A stretch of 64,000 nucleotides of DNA from Bacillus sp. (in: firmicutes) (GTDB lineage Bacteria; Bacillota; Bacilli; Bacillales; Bacillaceae_J): the NCBI GenBank assembly GCA_012842745.1, contig DUSF01000041.1, forward strand, positions 1 through 64,000. Reading direction: 5' to 3'. Under the pieces are notes generated by a model that ran no database searches, was not told where the DNA came from, and saw only the letters and a list, made by a program, of their open reading frames with translations. Positions 35,919 to 51,857 of the stretch are shown here, piece by piece (position 1 is the stretch's first letter; every line of letters begins with the position of its first letter). Both the position numbers and the translations under genes were made by a program.

Positions 35919-37055
35919 TTATCTAAAAATATGGACAAACGGTTTTTCCTCGCCACCATTCCTGCTTATGAGAGCCTCTTGGCCACCAATTGATGTAATA
36001 TAAACTTGGACAGAAATATACGGTGGGAAATGATCAAGCATCAAGCCCGTAATATATTCTGTAAAGCCGATTATTTCTGCTTTACCATAGAACTGAATCG
36101 GAATATCAATGGTCATTTCCTGAAGCTGATCATTAACGTAGTAGCCGCGGCCGACTACACCAACATAATTAGGAAAATATTGTTCAATATCGCTTTTAAA
36201 GTTCATCATTCGCATATAATCATCATAATATGAATCTTTGCCTTCCTGGGATGGGAATAAAACGTGTTTTTCATTAATCTTTTCCCATTTGGAAATCGAA
36301 TTGCTATTGCCACCTATATATGTTTTCGTAAAAAAATTACCTGGCACAACAGCGTCCCTTGGCTTTTCCTGGAATAATGCAATAACAATCGGAACTCCTT
36401 CCAACTCCTTTATGCTTTGCAGTTTTTGTAGAACTTGGACCGCAAGTGCCTTTCCTTGTTTCTCTATTTCCGCAGCATCTATAGGTTCATCTCTTGGATA
36501 GCCATTTGTCGGCTCATTAAAATTATAAACTGATTTCAAAGCAAGCCCAATGACGACACCAGCAAGCTCGACTTTATTTTCATTATTTTTTTTCAAATAA
36601 TTTTGTTCCATTATATGTGACAAGTATTTTGGGTTTTTGCGAAACTCTTCTGCTGTTGCTGTTTTTTCATTTAACGGTGGATTCATACCCTCTGCATTTT
36701 TTTCGCTTTGTCTCCCGACCCAGCTTTCCGCCATTTTAGCTGTGACATATTGACCTTCTTGAAAATAAAAATTATTCGGATCGAAATGCTCTTGCGCGAT
36801 TCTCATCAAGCCTATTTCCATCTCATCAATATCTAACCGATTGTATACCGTATAATTAGCTAGACCTCTTGCCTTCCCCTGCTTGAATGGTAAAATGGTG
36901 CGATAATATTCATCTGAGATTTTGTATTTTGGAATAATCGCTTGCTCCGTTGCTTCTTTTGTTTCTTGAACAATCTCCTCATCTTTCCCAAATTTAGGGG
37001 TGCATGCCGTTAAAACTAGTAAAAAAACTAGCATTAGTAATACACTTTTCTTCAT
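35919..37055 (-). CDS. camS: CamS-family lipoprotein (YerH)
   Basis: Product of 378 residues. It has a lipoprotein signal, MKKSVLLMLVFLLVLTACTP, with the lipobox LTAC. The body matches the CamS sex-pheromone-precursor family found between ligA and gatCAB in Bacillales. It is anchored outside the membrane; its physiological role is unclear. It lies 13 bases after ligA, so it is likely co-transcribed with pcrB-pcrA-ligA. Confidence 0.93.
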   Translation of the reverse strand: MKKSVLLMLVFLLVLTACTPKFGKDEEIVQETKEATEQAIIPKYKISDEYYRTILPFKQGKARGLANYTVYNRLDIDEMEIGLMRIAQEHFDPNNFYFQEGQYVTAKMAESWVGRQSEKNAEGMNPPLNEKTATAEEFRKNPKYLSHIMEQNYLKKNNENKVELAGVVIGLALKSVYNFNEPTNGYPRDEPIDAAEIEKQGKALAVQVLQKLQSIKELEGVPIVIALFQEKPRDAVVPGNFFTKTYIGGNSNSISKWEKINEKHVLFPSQEGKDSYYDDYMRMMNFKSDIEQYFPNYVGVVGRGYYVNDQLQEMTIDIPIQFYGKAEIIGFTEYITGLMLDHFPPYISVQVYITSIGGQEALISRNGGEEKPFVHIFR

Positions 37056-37068
37056 TATTGAGGCCCCC

Positions 37069-41335
<4,267 letters not shown>

Positions 41336-41337
41336 TC

Positions 41338-42030
41338 CTAACTTAAAGTTTTCACTGCACTAACGGTTTTTAAAGCGTTTGGCAAATCGTCATAAATGCT
41401 GTTTCCAACGATAATGGTATCAGCATATCGTGCCATTTCTACTGCCTTATCTTCGTCTGTAATCCCGCCGCCATAAAAAAGCTGTGTGCTCTGTAATGCC
41501 GCTTTCACCTTTTTGACAACTGCAGGATCACCATATGTACCACTATATTCTAAGTAAAACACAGGAAGATGGTAAATCCGCTCAGCCATTCTCGCATAAG
41601 CAACAACATCATCCACTTCCAGATTCGTGTTTGCTTCTGTTTGTACAGCAGCTTTTGCCTCAGCATTTAAGATGCAATACCCTTCGACAACAATTTCATC
41701 CCAATTCATAACCGCACCATATTCTTTTATAGCCTTGTGGTGCAAACCTACGATCCACTTTATATTTGCGCTATTTAATACTGTAGGAATAAAATAAAAA
41801 TCAAATCCAGGTGTAATGGCATCAATATTGGACACTTCAAGAACACATGGAACAGTGTATCTACGCACTCTTGAAAGCATATGAATAGTATTATCAAGCG
41901 TAATGCCATCTGTTCCGCCAATCATGACGGCATCTGTACCAGATTCACAAATTAATTCTAACTCTTTATCGGAAATTTCCTTATTCGGGTCTAATTTAAA
42001 AATGTGCTTCCATTGTTTTATATCATACAT
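41338..42030 (-). CDS. pcrB: Heptaprenylglyceryl phosphate synthase PcrB
   Basis: Product of 230 residues, TIM-barrel. [10 protein letters not shown] near residue 11 and the phosphate-binding GGTDG and [12 protein letters not shown] loops are family marks. It joins glycerol-1-phosphate to heptaprenyl diphosphate, making an archaeal-type ether lipid in Bacillaceae. It lies directly before pcrA with a shared transcript. Confidence 0.95.
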   Translation of the reverse strand: MYDIKQWKHIFKLDPNKEISDKELELICESGTDAVMIGGTDGITLDNTIHMLSRVRRYTVPCVLEVSNIDAITPGFDFYFIPTVLNSANIKWIVGLHHKAIKEYGAVMNWDEIVVEGYCILNAEAKAAVQTEANTNLEVDDVVAYARMAERIYHLPVFYLEYSGTYGDPAVVKKVKAALQSTQLFYGGGITDEDKAVEMARYADTIIVGNSIYDDLPNALKTVSAVKTLS

Positions 42031-42114
42031 GAATGGGTTCCTCCTGCTATACTCAACTAAAACGTATTATATCAAATTTTTTTCAAGAAAACTTTGCTGC
42101 CGATTACTTACAAT

Positions 42115-42147
42115 AGAAAAAGCCGACTCATTGCAGAAATCGACTTT
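42115..42147 (-). terminator. Terminator after yerC
   Basis: On the minus strand AAAGTCGA pairs with TCGGCTTT (one G-U) and is followed by TTTTC, about 20 bases after the yerC stop. Confidence 0.65.
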
Positions 42148-42165
42148 AGTAGTTTCGTTCAATAT

Positions 42166-42483
42166 TTATTTTTCCACTTCAGCATCGCTTGTTTCCTTTT
42201 GAATGCGGTCTAAAGCCATGATATAGGCATCATTTCCAAAATTCAAACAGCGTTTTACTCTAGAAATAGTAGCGGTGCTTGCCCCTGTTTCAGTTTCAAT
42301 GCGATGGTATGTAAATCCTTCTCTTAACATCCTCGCAACCTCTAACCTTTGGGCTAACGACTGAATTTCATTCACCGTACATAAATCATCAAAAAAGCGG
42401 TAGCATTCTTCGATATTTTCCAAGGAAAGAATGGCTTCAAAAAGCTGATCTAGTGATTTCCCTCTCAGTTTTTCTATTTGCAT
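42166..42483 (-). CDS. yerC: YerC/YecD-family TrpR-like DNA-binding protein
   Basis: Product of 105 residues, close to the B. subtilis length. CTVNEIQSLAQRLEVARML and TGASTATISRVKRCL form the TrpR-type helix-turn-helix. Ligand and targets are unknown to me. ATG at 42483 is preferred, because the GTG and ATG just upstream lie within two bases of the AAGGAG site. Confidence 0.9.
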   Translation of the reverse strand: MQIEKLRGKSLDQLFEAILSLENIEECYRFFDDLCTVNEIQSLAQRLEVARMLREGFTYHRIETETGASTATISRVKRCLNFGNDAYIMALDRIQKETSDAEVEK

Positions 42484-42491
42484 ATCTACCA

Positions 42492-43589
42492 TCACTCCTT
42501 ATCTTCTATCTGAAAAGAAATCATTTTTTCTAAACCTGGACGAGTTGGAATGACATTGACCCATGTATGGCCTGGTACGAATCCCGCGTCCTTCCCATCT
42601 ACATATGGAACAATCCGACCATCATGATTTTTCCATTCAATTTCTCGGACAACCCCTCTTTGGACTAAATAACCATTTCCGCCGCCATTTAAGTCGATTT
42701 TAAGACGACCCGCATCATCAATCACTTTATGCGGAGCTTCGATAATTAAAAGATTATCGACAGCAATTGGTGTTTTTGTTTCACGATTCTTATCCTTAAC
42801 TCCATTAACATAGCGTTCGTATTTTAATAAATCCTCATTATATATAAAGCTTGTCTTATAGGAACTTGAATACGTGACTACTATTTCTTTCGCTTCTTCA
42901 CCGCTGATAGATTTGATTTCTTCTCCCGTTAAAAAAGTAAACGGCTTAACATTTTGTGTTAATGAGAATTTTCGTTTTTCAGCACCTTTGATTAAATTTT
43001 CATTCGTTGTATAGACATTATGAGGGGCGGTGCGAGACTTTTCGCGATAAAAAAATTGATCATCTGCATACCCCTTGCGGATAATCCCGCCAATATAGTC
43101 AGTAATCTCCCTATTTTGCAGCAAATGAAAGGACTCAGGACTTCCCCCATAGGCAACATAAATAGCTCCTAAACCTTTACTTAAATAAATATAATAATCC
43201 CTTGCACTACGAACAGGACCGATTATATCAGGAAGTTCACTTTGATAAACAGCTAGAAATCTCGTTATCGAGCCTTCCGCTAATATTTCATAAACAAGAT
43301 CTGCTTTTTCAAGCCCCGATTGTGGGCGTGCCTTAGGATGATTATTAATCATCACTGCAAAAATACGCTGATTGGCCTCTTTATACGTTCCCACACCTGT
43401 TAAAGGATAAAAGTTAGAAAACGGAATATTTGATTTCCTTCCATTTTCACCTCTTAGCTCTAAGTCAACATCGTTTATTGCAGGTTGTCCATTAGGTGTG
43501 CTGGATGCTTCCTCATTCTTATTACATCCAGTTACTAGAATTGTTGCTAAAATTCCTATAGTGCATAACGTTTTTATCGGATTTTTCAT
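42492..43589 (-). CDS. yerB: YerB-family DUF3048 lipoprotein
   Basis: Product of 365 residues. The signal peptide ends in lipobox VTGC near residue 22. The body reads NFYPLTGVGTYKEANQR, then MINNHPKARPQSGLEKADLV and GPVRSARDYYI, hallmarks of DUF3048 proteins. It should be surface-anchored; function is unknown. The same yerA-yerB-yerC order occurs in B. subtilis. Confidence 0.92.
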   Translation of the reverse strand: MKNPIKTLCTIGILATILVTGCNKNEEASSTPNGQPAINDVDLELRGENGRKSNIPFSNFYPLTGVGTYKEANQRIFAVMINNHPKARPQSGLEKADLVYEILAEGSITRFLAVYQSELPDIIGPVRSARDYYIYLSKGLGAIYVAYGGSPESFHLLQNREITDYIGGIIRKGYADDQFFYREKSRTAPHNVYTTNENLIKGAEKRKFSLTQNVKPFTFLTGEEIKSISGEEAKEIVVTYSSSYKTSFIYNEDLLKYERYVNGVKDKNRETKTPIAVDNLLIIEAPHKVIDDAGRLKIDLNGGGNGYLVQRGVVREIEWKNHDGRIVPYVDGKDAGFVPGHTWVNVIPTRPGLEKMISFQIEDKE

Positions 43590-43605
43590 CTAACCCACAA
43601 TCCTT

Positions 43606-43652
43606 TTTAAAAGGGGCTAGGACTCCATATAGTTTTGTGAAGTCTAGTCCCT
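43606..43652 (-). terminator. Terminator after yerA
   Basis: On the minus strand an imperfect stem pairs AGGGACTAGACT with GGAGTCCTAGCCCCT and is followed by TTTTAAAAA. It lies 25-70 bases after the yerA stop and before the yerB start. Confidence 0.55.
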
Positions 43653-43676
43653 ACGTTCTTTTCACACTTTATTAGT

Positions 43677-45416
43677 TTAACGCATAATTGAAGGAAAAAG
43701 TACTGTTTTTTTCATCACATCAAAAATTCCTTGCGGTGTTACGCGAATATACGGCAAATGTGTTGATGATAAAAATAATAATGTATAAACCGGGTCAATA
43801 AATTTATAGCCTCTTTCCTGCAATAAATGAAATAACTCTACTTCTTCAATCATTAATTCTTCAAGTTTTTTCGTTGACATAATTCCATTTAACTTCAATT
43901 CGATTTCATAAATAATTTTGTCATTTTCTGCTAAAACGATACCGCCGCCAATCTCTTTCATCCTCTGAAAAGCTGTTAACATGTCTTTTTTATTCTTTCC
44001 AATCAGAATGATGTCACCGGTGTTTGAATAAGAGCTTACAAAGCCCGTCACTTTACTTGAAAACCCTTTAATAATCGTATTGATTCTCCATTTTCCATTT
44101 TTATCAACAAGCATTAAGAAGCTTTCATCATGGTCTGTTGGCAATTCATCAACAGATACATCAAACCCAATCGAATAAGGCTGCATAATAACAGAGTTAA
44201 TCATTTCCACCCCGAAGGGCATTGAGAATTGCATATCATCCATCGTTAATTCCCAATCAAAAGCTTGCGGTTTAATCCCGAACTCTTCCCATGAAAATGT
44301 TTCTGCTTTAGTAATCGGAATTCCATCTTTTCGCACCCATTTGCCTTTCGCAAGGACAGAAACTGGCTTTGGATTCCGTATATCTTCTAAAATATTTAAA
44401 TGAGCAATTCTACCTGGACCAATCATACCGTGAAAATGGTCAATATTATAATACTTTGCCACATTATAAGAGCCCATATTATAAGCATCAATTTCGGGTA
44501 TACCTTTTTCAAGGGCAATTTTTATCGTTTTATCGATGACCCCATCTTTATAAAATGCAGGTGGTGAACCATCGGTTGTAAACATTAAGCGGTCAAAATT
44601 GTCGACACCTAGCCCAAGAATTTCATCTAACAGCTTTGGTAAGTCAGGGCGAATCGAGGAATACCTTAAAGACGTTGTATATCCTTGCGTAAGCCTTAGT
44701 AACACGTCTTCACCAGTCATCGCCTCATGGTCACAATCAACACCTAATAAGAGCATTTTTGTCAATGTTTTTTCAGAGGCACCAGGAAAATGGCCTTCAA
44801 TGGGTTTTCTTAAGCGCTTCGTTTCCTGTATCCAGTGCAGTAGCAGATCATCGCCGTCTAGAGCTCTTGGCCATGAAGTCAGTTCTCCACCTTGCATGAC
44901 TAAATCATGTTCAAGCCAATCTTGAATATTTTCAGGGGAAAAAATTTGGGCCTCGCTCGGGATTTCTGTTTGTGAATCATACCTGCACCACCAATACATC
45001 GAACTTGGCAATGAATTAAGCTCCTCTATTAAAGAAAACGCTTTCTTTTTTGGCAAATGCAAAGCAATCATTAAATTATCATTAATAAGTGTTGTCGTCC
45101 CACATTGCGATGCATACTCAGCAAATGTATGGGGATTATATAACTGAAAAGGATGGACATGTGGTTCTATATAGCCAGGCACAATATAGAAGTCTTCACA
45201 ATCAACAATTTCAGTGTTATTCATTTTTTCAGGAAGATTGCTTCCAACATAAACGATGCGATCTTCGTAAATCCAAATATTAGCTTTCAGCCATTTACGC
45301 AGCGCTTGGTTTAAATAGGTTGCATTTTTTAGAAGTATTGATGGCGACTTTTTCCCGTTTATTACAGCAATTTGTTCGCGGATAAGCTTTGTCCTCCATC
45401 GATAGCGATCAAGCAT
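43677..45416 (-). CDS. yerA: YerA-type putative adenine deaminase
   Basis: Product of 579 residues of the amidohydrolase superfamily. The metal-binding IEPHVHPFQLYNP lies near residue 90, with further candidates GHFPGASEKT and CDHEAMTGEDVLLRL near 200-220 and TTDGSPP near 278. B. subtilis YerA is the direct relative and lies at the same place. Relatives deaminate adenine to hypoxanthine; activity of YerA itself is uncertain. ATG at 45416 has GGAGGATCACT upstream, better than the ATG eight codons earlier. Confidence 0.9.
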   Translation of the reverse strand: MLDRYRWRTKLIREQIAVINGKKSPSILLKNATYLNQALRKWLKANIWIYEDRIVYVGSNLPEKMNNTEIVDCEDFYIVPGYIEPHVHPFQLYNPHTFAEYASQCGTTTLINDNLMIALHLPKKKAFSLIEELNSLPSSMYWWCRYDSQTEIPSEAQIFSPENIQDWLEHDLVMQGGELTSWPRALDGDDLLLHWIQETKRLRKPIEGHFPGASEKTLTKMLLLGVDCDHEAMTGEDVLLRLTQGYTTSLRYSSIRPDLPKLLDEILGLGVDNFDRLMFTTDGSPPAFYKDGVIDKTIKIALEKGIPEIDAYNMGSYNVAKYYNIDHFHGMIGPGRIAHLNILEDIRNPKPVSVLAKGKWVRKDGIPITKAETFSWEEFGIKPQAFDWELTMDDMQFSMPFGVEMINSVIMQPYSIGFDVSVDELPTDHDESFLMLVDKNGKWRINTIIKGFSSKVTGFVSSYSNTGDIILIGKNKKDMLTAFQRMKEIGGGIVLAENDKIIYEIELKLNGIMSTKKLEELMIEEVELFHLLQERGYKFIDPVYTLLFLSSTHLPYIRVTPQGIFDVMKKTVLFPSIMR

Positions 45417-45540
45417 AGTGATCCTCCATTCTGCTAACACATTCGTACTCTAATCGTACCATATTTCTTAATTTAACGCACTAAAGACGTTTTATAATTT
45501 TATTTTAAAAATACTTGTAATCTTAGGAGGTAAAAAAATA

Positions 45541-45819
45541 ATGAAACCAAATATCGGAACTGTTAATGCGCTTATCCGGATGACCTTCGGCTTTGCTACG
45601 CTTGCTTGGGCAACTGCCAAAATGGTGAAACAGCCTTGGCGAGATTCATTTTTCTGGGTGGCATTGATGGCGGGAATGAAAATAGCAGAAGGAATTACAA
45701 AATTTTGTCCAGTGACCGCCCTTTTTGAACAGTACAAGGAAAATCAGCAAGATGACGACAAAAGCCAAACTCCAGAAACACCGTTAGCTTTAGTAGAAAA
45801 TATTATTAATCCAACATGA
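45541..45819 (+). CDS. DUF2892 (YgaP transmembrane-like) protein
   Basis: Product of 92 residues. The N-terminus MKPNIGTVNALIRMTFGFAT and a CPVTALF motif after two hydrophobic helices match small DUF2892 membrane proteins. The tail is polar and acidic. It has TAGGAGGTAAAAAAATA before ATG. It is the only rightward gene between yerA and the purine operon, divergent from yerA. Function unknown. Confidence 0.85.
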   Translation: MKPNIGTVNALIRMTFGFATLAWATAKMVKQPWRDSFFWVALMAGMKIAEGITKFCPVTALFEQYKENQQDDDKSQTPETPLALVENIINPT

Positions 45820-45859
45820 TTTAGTTCACAACTTCCATTTAGATGCATCCTTTGTCTAT

Positions 45860-45893
45860 GTAAAAAGAAAAGGGGCAAGATAATCCTTGCCCC
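45860..45893 (-). terminator. Terminator of the purine operon
   Basis: On the minus strand GGGGCAAG-GATTAT-CTTGCCCC is a perfect 8-base stem followed by TTTTCTTTTT, 15 bases after the purD stop. Confidence 0.93.
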
Positions 45894-45907
45894 GTAAGTA
45901 AGTAACT

Positions 45908-47179
<1,272 letters not shown>

Positions 47180-47197
47180 TTAGATAACAACTCCTTT

Positions 47198-48736
47198 TTA
47201 GTGTTTAAAATGACGCACTCCTGTAAACACCATTGCAATTCCGTATTCATCACATTTTTTAATTGAATCTTCATCACGAATAGAGCCGCCTGGTTGAATA
47301 ATGGCTGTGATGCCAGCTTTTGCTGCTTCTTCAACAGTATCAGGCATTGGGAAGAACGCATCTGAGCCTAATGCTGAACCTTTTGCATTGTCACCAGCTT
47401 GTTCAATTGCAATCTTTGCTGAGCCAACGCGATTCATTTGGCCTGCACCAACACCGATGGTCATATCATCTTTCGCTAGCACAATTGCATTAGATTTCAC
47501 ATGCTTAACGACCTTCCAAGCAAGTTTAAGATCTTTCCACTCTTGCTCAGTAGGCTCGCGTTTTGTTGGGATTGTAATCGTTGCTTCATCTAATCCAAAT
47601 GTATCTTCGTCCTGAACAAGAAGACCGCCATGAATCGATGTCAATTTTTTCTCAGCTTTTTTATCTTCTGCAAAAGAAAGCGTTAATAAACGCAAGTTTT
47701 TCTTTTCAGTTAAAATTGCTAATGCTTCTTCACTAAAGGAAGGGGCAATAATGATTTCCAAGAAAATTTCTTTCATTTTCAAAGCGGTTGCCGCATCAAC
47801 CTCGCGATTAGTTGCGACGATGCCGCCAAAAATGGATACTGGGTCAGCTGCATAAGCTTTGTCAAACGCTTCTTCAACCGTTGCGCCAACACCAACTCCG
47901 CATGGATTCATATGCTTTACTGCAACTGCGGCTGGCTCTGTAAATTCTTTTACAATACCTAAAGCAGCGTCAGCATCGTTAATATTGTTGTATGAAAGCT
48001 CTTTACCGTGAAGCTGATTCGCTGCTGCAATCGAAGATTCAGAGCCTAATGGTTTTTTATAGAATGTTGCTTTTTGGTGTGGATTTTCCCCATAACGTAA
48101 ATCTTGGCGTTTTTCGAATGTAACTGTTAATGATTCTGGATCTTCCTCGCCAGCTTGTTTTGTTAAGTATTCAGAAATTACCGCATCATAAGCAGCAGTG
48201 TGACGGAAAACTTTTGCAGCAAGCTTGCGTTTTGTTTCAGCCGTTACATCGCCTGTTTCTTTAATTTCCGCCAACACACGGTCGTAGTCTCTTGGGTCAA
48301 CAACAACTGTAACATCAGCATGGTTTTTAGCGGCAGAACGAAGCATTGTTGGGCCACCGATATCAATATTTTCAATCGCATCTTGGAACTCAACATTCGG
48401 CTTTGCAATCGTTGCTTGAAAAGGATATAAGTTCACGACAACTAAATCGATTGGCGTAATATTATGCTCACTTAAAGCCTTTTGATGTTCTTCATTGCCA
48501 CGAATCGCAAGCAATGCACCGTGAATATTTGGGTGCAACGTTTTCACACGGCCATCCATAATTTCTGGGAATCCTGTTACTTCTGAAATTCCGATTACAT
48601 TTACGCCATTTTCTTCAAGCGTTTTACTAGTACCACCTGTTGAAATAACCTCAACCCCGTTTTCAACTAGTGCTTTTACGAAAGGAACAATCCCTTCTTT
48701 ATCAGAAACACTAACAAGTGCACGTTTAATTGCCAT
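47198..48736 (-). CDS. purH: AICAR transformylase / IMP cyclohydrolase
   Basis: Product of 512 residues, the normal length. The cyclohydrolase domain ([10 protein letters not shown], then [11 protein letters not shown]) is followed by the transformylase with [12 protein letters not shown] near 265 and a C-terminal [10 protein letters not shown]. It performs the last two steps to IMP. ATG at 48736 touches the purN stop (TAATG). Confidence 0.97.
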   Translation of the reverse strand: MAIKRALVSVSDKEGIVPFVKALVENGVEVISTGGTSKTLEENGVNVIGISEVTGFPEIMDGRVKTLHPNIHGALLAIRGNEEHQKALSEHNITPIDLVVVNLYPFQATIAKPNVEFQDAIENIDIGGPTMLRSAAKNHADVTVVVDPRDYDRVLAEIKETGDVTAETKRKLAAKVFRHTAAYDAVISEYLTKQAGEEDPESLTVTFEKRQDLRYGENPHQKATFYKKPLGSESSIAAANQLHGKELSYNNINDADAALGIVKEFTEPAAVAVKHMNPCGVGVGATVEEAFDKAYAADPVSIFGGIVATNREVDAATALKMKEIFLEIIIAPSFSEEALAILTEKKNLRLLTLSFAEDKKAEKKLTSIHGGLLVQDEDTFGLDEATITIPTKREPTEQEWKDLKLAWKVVKHVKSNAIVLAKDDMTIGVGAGQMNRVGSAKIAIEQAGDNAKGSALGSDAFFPMPDTVEEAAKAGITAIIQPGGSIRDEDSIKKCDEYGIAMVFTGVRHFKH

Positions 48737-49311
48737 TACCTTTTCTCCCCCGAACATAATTTTTGAATTACTTTTGGATATAAAATGTGCTCAACTTGAT
48801 GGATTTTTGCTTCAAGACTTTCCCTAGTCTCGTTATCATCCATCTTTACCGCTTCTTGAGAAATAATCGGTCCCGTATCCATTCCTTCATCAACATAATG
48901 AACCGTCACGCCAGTAATTTTCACTTTCGCATCAAAAGCTTGTCCAATCGCATCTTTTCCAGGAAAAGACGGCAAAAGTGACGGATGAATATTAATAATT
49001 CGCCCTTCATAAGCTGATAACAACGGTTCACCGATTAAGCGCATATAACCTGCAAGTACGATTAACTCCACATTGTTTGCTGATAACTCTCGTAAAATTT
49101 CTTGCTCATATTCTACTTTTGAAGCAAATTCCTTTGGTGAAAGAACCGCTGTAGGTACGCCCGCTTTTTCTGCCCGTTCAATGCAAAAAGCGCCTGGTTT
49201 ATCACAGACAAGCAGGACAATTTCACAAGAAAGCTGACCAGCCTTGACTGCATCAACAATTGCTTGAAAATTAGTGCCGCTACCTGATGCAAAAACTGCT
49301 ATTTTCTTCAT
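48736..49311 (-). CDS. purN: Phosphoribosylglycinamide formyltransferase
   Basis: Product of 191 residues. [11 protein letters not shown] near residue 8, the catalytic [13 protein letters not shown] near 108 and [14 protein letters not shown] near 137 are intact. It formylates GAR with 10-formyl-THF. The start overlaps purM by 4 bases. Confidence 0.97.
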   Translation of the reverse strand: MKKIAVFASGSGTNFQAIVDAVKAGQLSCEIVLLVCDKPGAFCIERAEKAGVPTAVLSPKEFASKVEYEQEILRELSANNVELIVLAGYMRLIGEPLLSAYEGRIINIHPSLLPSFPGKDAIGQAFDAKVKITGVTVHYVDEGMDTGPIISQEAVKMDDNETRESLEAKIHQVEHILYPKVIQKLCSGEKR

Positions 49312-50348
49312 TCTAAATTTCCTCCATTGAAGGAAACGCCCTCGCCATTTTCAACGCGGCCAATTTTATATGCTTTTTCCCCAAGTGACGCAAGTGTTGC
49401 AATCACATCATCTGCTTCGCTTTCTTTGACAACAGCCACCATACCGATGCCCATGTTAAAGACATTAAACATTTCGATTTGTTTTAGGTTTCCAGTCTTT
49501 TCAAGCAATGCAAAAATCGGAAGAATTGGCCATGTGCCATAATCGATTTCAGCACCAATTCCTTCTGGTAGCATTCTTGGAATATTTTCAATAAAGCCAC
49601 CGCCAGTAATGTGTGAAAGGCCTTTGATGTTATATTTTTTGATTAATTCTAAAACAGGCTTCACATAAATTTTTGTTGGCTGCAACAATTCCTCACCTAA
49701 AGGGCGATTTAACCCTTCATATGTAGCTTGAAGGTCAAGGCCACCATCTTGTAAAAGTACCTTCCGTACTAATGAATAACCATTGCTATGAATGCCGCTT
49801 GAGGCAATGCCAACTAGAACATCCCCGGCTTCAATGCTTTCGCCAGTAATGAGCTTTGACTTTTCCGCAACACCTACTGCAAAGCCGGCAAGATCATATT
49901 CCTCAACATCATACATACCGGGCATCTCTGCCGTTTCCCCACCAATTAAGGCACAGCCCGCTTGCACACAGCCTTCGGCAACACCTTTTACAATCATTTC
50001 AATTCGTTCAGGAAGGGCTTTGCCACAAGCAATGTAATCTAAGAAATAAAGCGGCTCTGCTCCTTGAACGACAATATCGTTCACACACATGGCCACACAG
50101 TCAATGCCGATTGTATCATGCTTGTCCATCATAAAGGCGAGCATTAGCTTCGTACCAACGCCGTCAGTTCCAGATATTAACACCGGCTCTTTCACATTCA
50201 TTTTTGAAAGATCAAACATTCCGCCAAAACCACCTAAACCACCAAGCACTTCAGGACGGACGGTTCTTTGAACATGTGCTTTCATGCGATTAACAGCTTC
50301 ATAGCCTGCTTCAATATCAACACCGGCATTTTTGTAAGCATTTGACAT
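49308..50348 (-). CDS. purM: AIR synthetase (FGAM cyclo-ligase)
   Basis: Product of 346 residues, the family length, starting [48 protein letters not shown] and [14 protein letters not shown] are typical. It closes the imidazole ring of AIR. ATG at 50348 has GAGGAG ten bases upstream; the longer frame has no better site. Confidence 0.96.
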   Translation of the reverse strand: MSNAYKNAGVDIEAGYEAVNRMKAHVQRTVRPEVLGGLGGFGGMFDLSKMNVKEPVLISGTDGVGTKLMLAFMMDKHDTIGIDCVAMCVNDIVVQGAEPLYFLDYIACGKALPERIEMIVKGVAEGCVQAGCALIGGETAEMPGMYDVEEYDLAGFAVGVAEKSKLITGESIEAGDVLVGIASSGIHSNGYSLVRKVLLQDGGLDLQATYEGLNRPLGEELLQPTKIYVKPVLELIKKYNIKGLSHITGGGFIENIPRMLPEGIGAEIDYGTWPILPIFALLEKTGNLKQIEMFNVFNMGIGMVAVVKESEADDVIATLASLGEKAYKIGRVENGEGVSFNGGNLE

Positions 50349-50402
50349 GTCTCTTAATCTCCTCTTCTTCAATTCTTCACTAACTTCAAATAACATAGTT
50401 AC

Positions 50403-50445
50403 GGCCCCTAATTCCCACTTTTTGTTAGGTGAGCAATTGGGGGCC
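50403..50445 (-). other. Hairpin between purF and purM
   Basis: GGCCCC (50403-50408) pairs with GGGGCC (50440-50445), and AATT pairs with AATT inside, in the 100-base gap between purF and purM. There is no U tract, so an mRNA-stabilising or partial-attenuation role is more likely than full termination. Confidence 0.5.
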
Positions 50446-50455
50446 TTGACAGCGA

Positions 50456-51844
50456 TTAGCTACCACTAATAGAAGTAGTAGCTTTGTCGCTAGTTTGCTC
50501 AGGATAAATCTCAGTCGGATATTTTCCTGTAAAACACGCTAGACATTGTCCACAGTTTTCCTCGGCATCACTTCTGCCGATTGCCGTAAGCAGGCCTTCT
50601 TGGGAAAGAAATGCAAGTGAATCCGCGCCAATTTCCTGACGAATTTCTTCTATTGACATCGATGCAGCAATTAACTCTTCTTTTGAAGTTGTATCGACAC
50701 CATAAAAACATGGAAACTCAATTGGTGGTGAGCTGATTCTTACATGAACTTCGGTTGCACCTGCATCACGAAGCAGTTGAACGATTCTTCTACTCGTTGT
50801 CCCGCGCACAATCGAATCATCCACCATAACAACGCGTTTCCCTTCAACAACACCACGTACTGGTGAAAGTTTCATTTTCACGCCACGTTCACGCATTTCT
50901 TGTGTAGGTTGAATGAACGTCCGGCCAACATAACGATTTTTTATGAGTCCTAATTCATATGGAATACCAGAAGCTTCCGCATAGCCAATCGCTGCTGAAA
51001 TACTAGAATCAGGTACACCTGTTACAACATCTGCTTCTACTGGTGCTTCCGCTACCATTTGTTTACCTAAACGTTTGCGAGCACTGTGAACATTAATGTT
51101 GTCAAAGTCGCTGTCTGGACGAGCAAAATAAATATATTCCATGCTGCAAACTGCACGATTTACATTCATTGTAAATCGTTCAGAACGCAAGCCAGTATCA
51201 TCAATGATAATGAGCTCACCTGGCATTACTTCACGCTCATATGTTGCCCCAATAACATCAAACGCACATGTCTCAGATGCTAAAACATAAGCACCATCAA
51301 GACGTCCGATTGATAGCGGACGAAAACCATTTGGGTCAAGGGCTGCCATTAATTTAGTTTCTGTCATGATTAAATAAGCATAAGCGCCTTTTACCATTTG
51401 CAAGGCATTCTTTACTTGTTCCTCCACGTTTAGGAAACCACTACGTCTAATTAAATGGGCTAGCACTTCGGTATCTGATGTCGTTTGAAAAATAGAACCT
51501 TGACATTCTAATTGATGCTTTAAAGCTTTTGCATTTGTCAAATTACCATTATGAGCTAATGCTAAGCTGCCGGTTTGTGAGTTAAAAAGAAGAGGCTGGA
51601 CATTTTCACAGCCCCCATCTTCTCCCATCGAATAGCGCACATGACCGATGGCAGCCTTTCCTGTTAAACTTTCAATTTCGCCCATACCAAAAACTTCTGT
51701 CACTAAGCCTACATTTTTGGATATTTTTAAGGTTTCACCATCTGTCACAACAATCCCTGCACCTTCTTGACCACGATGCTGAAGACTGTGTAGTCCGTAA
51801 TAAGTTAAACGCGCTGCATCAGGGTGTCCCCAAACTCCAAACAC
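50456..51844 (-). CDS. purF: PurF amidophosphoribosyltransferase, N-terminus frame-broken
   Basis: The readable frame gives 462 residues from GTG ([17 protein letters not shown]), with PRPP motif [16 protein letters not shown] near 340 and cysteines of the Fe-S type (CGQCLACF near 430). In Bacillus the protein starts [16 protein letters not shown] and the Cys is the glutamine nucleophile. Here ATG with MLAEIKGL is at 51882, but one base is missing before the frame that encodes [11 protein letters not shown], which has no start codon after its upstream stop. The GTG at 51844 has a perfect AAGGAGG site yet would omit the Cys. Either the glutaminase is dead, using ammonia only, or an assembly error dropped an A. 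The start is therefore unsure. Confidence 0.8.
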   Translation of the reverse strand: MFGVWGHPDAARLTYYGLHSLQHRGQEGAGIVVTDGETLKISKNVGLVTEVFGMGEIESLTGKAAIGHVRYSMGEDGGCENVQPLLFNSQTGSLALAHNGNLTNAKALKHQLECQGSIFQTTSDTEVLAHLIRRSGFLNVEEQVKNALQMVKGAYAYLIMTETKLMAALDPNGFRPLSIGRLDGAYVLASETCAFDVIGATYEREVMPGELIIIDDTGLRSERFTMNVNRAVCSMEYIYFARPDSDFDNINVHSARKRLGKQMVAEAPVEADVVTGVPDSSISAAIGYAEASGIPYELGLIKNRYVGRTFIQPTQEMRERGVKMKLSPVRGVVEGKRVVMVDDSIVRGTTSRRIVQLLRDAGATEVHVRISSPPIEFPCFYGVDTTSKEELIAASMSIEEIRQEIGADSLAFLSQEGLLTAIGRSDAEENCGQCLACFTGKYPTEIYPEQTSDKATTSISGS

Positions 51845-51857
51845 ACTACATTCCTCC

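Noticed and set aside
35713-36003. Plus-strand ORF of 96 codons with a repeating YCP every seven residues
   Set aside because: The heptad comes from the 21-bp TTATTGTCCG array. There is no ribosome site, the 3' third overlaps camS, and the sister array at 62 kb breaks the frame.
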